Source of the DNA: Spisula solida | Taxonomy: Eukaryota; Mollusca; Bivalvia; Venerida; Mactridae | NCBI GenBank assembly: GCA_947247005.1 | Contig: OX365955.1 | Coordinates: forward strand, 37,179,822-37,243,821 | DNA: 64,000 nucleotides | Direction of reading: 5' to 3' | In this document: positions 59,761-64,000 of the stretch, piece after piece | Layout of the letters: the number at the start of each line of letters is the position of its first letter | Position numbering within the stretch: position 1 is the first letter of the stretch | Made by a program: the position numbers and the translations under genes | Notes under the pieces: model-generated | What the model was told of the DNA's origin: nothing | What the model saw: the letters and a program-made list of their open reading frames with translations, nothing else | Databases searched by the model: none

Positions 59761-60483
59761 TTGTCGATTTTGGCGGAAGATCGAATTTTATTTCACCGAG
59801 AGATCACAGAAATCAATATTTTCACGAGTGGTGTCACAGGTAACAGTATTATTGATAAAGAGTAAAAACTATTTTATCAAATTTATATTATCTTAGAAAG
59901 GTGCATTTGTGCTAAAGTGGTCAGATTTTCATTGTATCAAAAACAAGAATTGGCTTTTGATATCTTCATAAAGTAATAATAAACAACATCATTAGAACTA
60001 CCTCCATTCAAAATACCATCGAAATTGATCAACTTGTTAAAAAGTTATACCATGAAATATTTACCACGGTGTCCAGTCAATCGCTGAGGTGCATTCAATA
60101 GAAATGACAATGCTATTCTAAACAAGAAAAAAGAAAGTGAGTTCACACCCTAAGGGTTTTTTTTCTTGTTAATGGACAGATTTTTAAAATATTGATATCA
60201 AATTAAAGACGAAGCTCTTTAGTTTCTGAATATGTTTAAATATCACCAGTATTAATGAAATGCTTATTAAAAACAAACTGCACCTCAGTGACTGTGTGGT
60301 CAATTTCCCGTGTTAAAAACCTTTCTAAGATGTTATAAATTTTATCAAAAATGTTTTTTGTGTGTGTTTTTTTACTCTTTCTTAATGTTACAGTTACCCG
60401 TGAGTGGTGTAGCCACGAGTGAAAATTTAATTTTCTGTGATCATGAGTGAAATAAAATTTGATCTTTCACCAAAAATCAACAA
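59761..60483. mobile_element. Palindromic element split by hAT-like member 3
   Basis: Left arm TTGTCGATTTTGGCGG...GATCACAGAAATC...TTTTCACGAGTGG (59761-59831). The right arm is its complement (about 60412-60483, reading inward TTGTTGATTTTTGGTG...GATCACAGAAAAT...TTTTCACTCGTGG). Arms are about 70 bases, with the other element between them. Confidence 0.65.
59835..60402 (-). mobile_element. hAT-like non-autonomous element, member 3 (568 bp, diverged)
   Basis: Ends CACAGGTAACAGTATTATTG and, on the complement, CACGGGTAACTGTAACATTA. Flanked by a perfect 8-bp duplication AGTGGTGT (59827-59834, 60403-60410). Interior wording such as AAAACAAGAATTGGCTTTTG and ATCTTCATAAAGTA matches the opposite strand of members 1 and 2, so it is a family member in inverse orientation. 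Confidence 0.85.
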
Positions 60484-60489
60484 TTTTTC

Positions 60490-61137
60490 TGTTTATTATA
60501 TGCTTCAATTTCTCTTAAAATGTTTCAGTTATTGACTTAATTGGGAAAATTACGATGAAAATAGAACGTCACGACGTGACAACGATGCCATCATGACGTT
60601 ACACATAATTTAAAGCCCGGTGCCGTTGACGTTACGTTTCATTTTCTGTATGGTAATGAAACCATCTTCAAAAACAGTGAAACTAAAAAAAATGATAATT
60701 TCACTGTTATTTTTACCGATAAATCTCTATAATCCACTGGAAGCAAATAATAATATATTTTTATGTATTGCATGATATATTTTTGTATTAGTCTGTATTT
60801 TGCCTAGAAATTGAATTTTTTGTTCCTTAATTTGAAAGCAAAGGGAGATTATTCAAACGTGCGAAGAAATGTGTACTGAAGAGTTATCTCCAATAAAACA
60901 ACATTTACAAATAATTTTGCACGTGGTTACGGCAAAAAGAGACAATGCAAGTCAGTCCTCAAAGTTTTGCGTTTAGCATAATATATGTACTGGTAACCAA
61001 CACTACAGTCCGTGCAGGATAATGTGGCAGTCACGTGACACAATGTGGACACTGTCAATTGATTGAATTAGGTAAACCATGGTTAAGGTTTGTGATTATA
61101 AATCATTCTAACCATCCATCCTTTCAAACATACTTCA
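60490..61137. other. Intergenic DNA, nothing recognised
   Basis: AT-rich spacer; no open frame of note. Confidence 0.4.
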
Positions 61138-61776
61138 TAGCCGAGTGGTTTAGTGCGTAGATACTTCCTAACGATTTCGATATTTTTGGCCGCGAGTTGA
61201 AACCTTGTCAAGTTGTATGTATTTTTTATTTCTTTTTCTCATCTTTATAAATTTAAAAGCTAAGAGTTTTACAGAAAAATCGCTTAAATAATCAGTTCTA
61301 TCCAATAGTGATATAAACCTGTAATTAAAGTTATTAAGTCTATTATTAAAGAGTGTATAGCCTAAATATACATGTACACAATCAACGTAGTGTACATGTA
61401 TTATAATTAAAGCACAATAGTTTTTATTGCTAGTACTTAGGTATTGTAACTACCGACACGAAGCCACAGATACATTATCTGAGTGTGACTGTAACTCATA
61501 CCATGATACAGCAGATGAAGTGATGTAAAATTATTTTGTATTGTAATAATTGTGTGTTCTTGTCATAAAAGTTGAATTGAATTAAAAATAATTTTATCAT
61601 GACCATAATAAAACAAGAAAAATATATAATTAACAAATTATAAATTCTCTCGAAAAGAATATGAAAATAACATTAAAACTATTGTGATGAATTCAAAAAA
61701 AATACTAAAGACTTCTTTGATGGGTTAAACTTGAATCGCTCAGTTACAATTCCTGTGCGTTACTACCTGAGCTATT
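61138..61776. repeat. Third pair of convergent tRNA-like units
   Basis: Plus strand: A-box TAGCCGAGTGGTT (61138-61150), a weak B-box AGTTGAAACCT near 61195, T6 at 61222-61227. Minus strand: A-box ATAGCTCAGGTAG near 61775-61763, B-box-like GATTCAAGTTT near 61737, T8 at 61702-61695. Tail-to-tail, as at 39.95 and 44.24 kb but about 640 bases across. No inverted ends found. Confidence 0.4.
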
Positions 61777-61779
61777 ACA

Positions 61780-62810
61780 GCATACATAACTACTTGTAAT
61801 TATTTAGTGCTTATATTACATTGTAATTAGTCAAGCATGACGATAAGGCCAAGCTATTTAACTGCCTGGATAACCACCCTTGTTACCCTGATAAAACAAC
61901 ATGATTGGATATTCCCAACATGATTGAAAAATGGCCGACATGAACAATGTGATAAGTGCATTGTTTTTGCAATATTTTCCATATAAACTATCCAGATTGT
62001 TTATTTTAATATTACATAATCAACATATGAAGAAAATGTACTATTTGCACTAAACAATTTGCACATAGGTACTATTTTTCACTATGTAAAGCCTTAAAGA
62101 ATGTGTGGATTTTGCATTTGAGAATGAGTTTTGTACTTAAAAACGTTGTAAAACTCATTTATTTGACTTTATGTAATGAATATCATTTGGGAAGTATTGG
62201 CACTTGTATAAACTATGATTTGGACGTTTCAATTTTTTAAAATCTTAGATAAATTAACACTCACCAACAAAAATTCAAACATGTATAGTATTTTTTGGAT
62301 ACTGACCGACGTGATTGTTAAATTTATTAGGATACTGGCCAACATGATTGTGGATAAAAGCCAACATTACCAATTGAAATCTTGCCAATGGGATTCTCAA
62401 GGTACAAATAATTGTACATTAAAGAAGTGTGCTCATGAATTGTGGTAGCAGGTTTATGAGCATACCCGATGTAAGGGATTTCACACCTAGTCTATAGCAC
62501 ATGCTTTTAGGATATTTAATAATCAAAGCACTTAGAGTGCTGATGGGAGGCGATCTGGTTGCTGCTACTAAAGCTTAAACGACTTTACACGTTTAATGTT
62601 CGTTTTCTTACTGCCGATCTTGTCTTGAATGTCTAAATAGGCATATGTGACTATATAGGCATGTTGGGTATCTATATAATTGTAAAAAGGGGCATATTGA
62701 TGTATATGTCATACGTGTATTGAATGCGTATATCAAAAAGGTCTGTGAAGTTGGCTCTTAGGTCGTACATCGACAGTCAGATGTTTACTCATTTTTATTT
62801 GAAATGAATA
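61780..62810. other. Intergenic DNA, no gene seen
   Basis: CCAACATGATTG-like words recur at about 61898, 61916, 62308 and 62338, too irregularly for a tandem array. The 77-residue frame at 62215 spans the last two and is not called. Confidence 0.4.
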
Positions 62811-62812
62811 AA

Positions 62813-63286
62813 CAGCTCTTAGCTCGTAGGTCGCAGCTCTTAGATCGTTAGTCACAGCTCTTAGCTCGTAGGTCGCAGCTCTTAGATCGTTAGTCGCAGC
62901 TCTTAGCTCGTAGGTCGCAGCTCTTAGCTCGTAGATGTGTACTCGTTGGTCGCAGGTCTTAGGTCGTTGGTCCCAGCTCTTAGGTCGTAGGTCGCAGCTC
63001 TTAGCTCGTAGGTCGCAGCTCTTAGCTCGTAGGTCGCAGCTCTTAGCTCGTAGATGTGTACTCGTTGGTCGCAGCTCTTAGGTCGTTAGTCGCAGCTCTT
63101 AGGTCGTTGGTCGCAGCTCTTAGCTCGTAGGTTGCAGCTCTTAGCTCGTAGATGTGTACTCGTTGGTCGCAGGTCTTAGGTCGTTGGTCGCAGGTCTTAA
63201 CTCGTAGGTCGCAGCTCTTAGCTCGTAGGTCGCAGCTCTTAGCTCGTAGATGTGTACTCGTTGGTCGCAGCTCTTAGCTGTGTACT
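62813..63286. repeat. 21-bp minisatellite with a ~98-bp higher-order unit
   Basis: Basic unit AGCTCTTAGCTCGTAGGTCG plus C. The variant GTAGATGTGTACTCGTTGG occurs at 62931, 63050, 63148 and 63246: spacings 119, 98 and 98, that is, one higher-order unit, once enlarged by a single 21-bp unit. Confidence 0.92.
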
Positions 63287-63329
63287 CGTATTCCAAACCT
63301 GCTCTGAGTTTGTTATTGGACTTGACAAA

Positions 63330-64000
63330 AAAAGGTTTTTCAAACGGACTCTTATTCCCCTACCTTTTAGGTTTTTCATATGGACATCTAGTCCCCTACC
63401 ATTTTGGTTTTCCACATGGACACCTAGTCCCCTACAATTGTGGTTTTTTACATGGACACCTAGTCCCCAACCATGTAGGTTTTTCACATGAAAACCTATC
63501 ATTTAGGTTTTTCCTACAGACACCTGGTCCCCTACAATTTAGGTATTTCCTATGGACACCTAGTCCCCAAGCATGTAGGTTTTTCACATGACAACCTACC
63601 ATTTAGGTTTTTACATGGACACCTAGTCCCCTCCCATTTAGGTCATCTCATGGTCACCTAGTCTCATACAATTCAGGTTTTTCACATCGACACCTAGTCC
63701 CCAACCCTGTTGACTTTTCAAAAGAAAACCTATCATAAGTTTTTCCTACTAACACCTAGTCCCCTACCATTTATGTTTTTCCTACGGACTCCTAGTCCCC
63801 TACCTATTAGTTTTTTAACATGGACACTTAGTCCCTTACCATTTAGGTTTTCACATGGACACCTAGTCCCCTACCATGTAGGTTTTTCACATGAAAACCG
63901 ACCATTAAGGGAGTTCCTACGGACGCCAGGTCCCCTACCATTAAGGCTTTTCACATGGCAACCCATTCCCCGAAAATTAAGATTTTTCACAAGACCACAA
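63330..64000 (+). repeat. 36-bp minisatellite running off the right window edge
   Basis: Units like CTACCATTTAGGTTTTTCAC then ATGGACACCTAGTCCC, about 18 in view, moderately diverged. Twelve-codon periodicity produces open frames on both strands (79-113 residues), not called as genes. Confidence 0.92.

Overview
This AT-rich, intron-bearing, transposon-dense window looks like nuclear DNA of a bivalve mollusc. Two kinds of evidence point there. The only real gene family resembles the proteins annotated in bivalves as short-chain collagen C4-like. Several dispersed repeats (26.6-27.4 kb, 38.9-39.8 kb, 53.2-53.6 kb) have the wording I associate with bivalve genomes. The species cannot be told. No bacterial, plasmid or viral genes, CRISPR array or rRNA were seen.

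Gene content. Three tandem, same-strand (+) paralogs encode small secreted proteins. Each has four exons: a tiny start exon, a signal-anchor/coiled-coil exon, a 72-nt exon carrying the RWGR-type motif, and a cysteine-rich C4-like last exon. All introns are phase 1. Copy 1 spans 21786-24763 (251 aa predicted). Copy 2 spans 31410-42982 (290 aa). Copy 3 spans 48384-52630. Copies 2 and 3 are the closest pair, and their similarity continues into introns, 5' flank and 3' flank to about 45.07 and 55.45 kb, so they came from a block duplication. Copy 3 is damaged by a 3-nt insertion that makes an in-frame TAA and by loss of the conserved Trp in exon 2. Copy 2 has a longer coiled coil, gained as 33-nt (11-residue) units.

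Mobile elements. Two degraded LINEs lie at 10.97-13.93 kb (CR1/L2-like) and 29.17-31.21 kb. A pseudogene of an SGNH/GDSL-type esterase sits antisense in an intron of copy 2. Many non-autonomous inverted-repeat elements are visible, including three members of one hAT-like family with perfect 8-bp target duplications (36.4, 49.1 and 59.8 kb). The last of these is nested inside another palindromic element. Other foldback elements lie at 5.3, 7.8, 18.2, 19.6, 20.1, 28.3, 41.98, 43.9, 44.6, 46.0 and 50.7 kb. Three places (39.8-40.4, 44.2-44.4, 61.1-61.8 kb) hold a pair of convergent tRNA-like sequences; the first pair lies inside terminal inverted repeats. This is the most unusual architecture in the window.

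Tandem arrays: ~42 bp (1-1.0 kb), 45 bp (8.8-9.8 kb), 39 bp (32.2-32.7 kb), ~280 bp (57.7-58.3 kb), 21 bp with a ~98-bp higher-order unit (62.8-63.3 kb), and 36 bp (63.3 kb to the window end). Long open frames inside the 39-, 45- and 36-bp arrays follow from unit lengths divisible by three and are not called as genes. The remaining stretches are AT-rich intergenic or intronic DNA without recognisable coding sequence.
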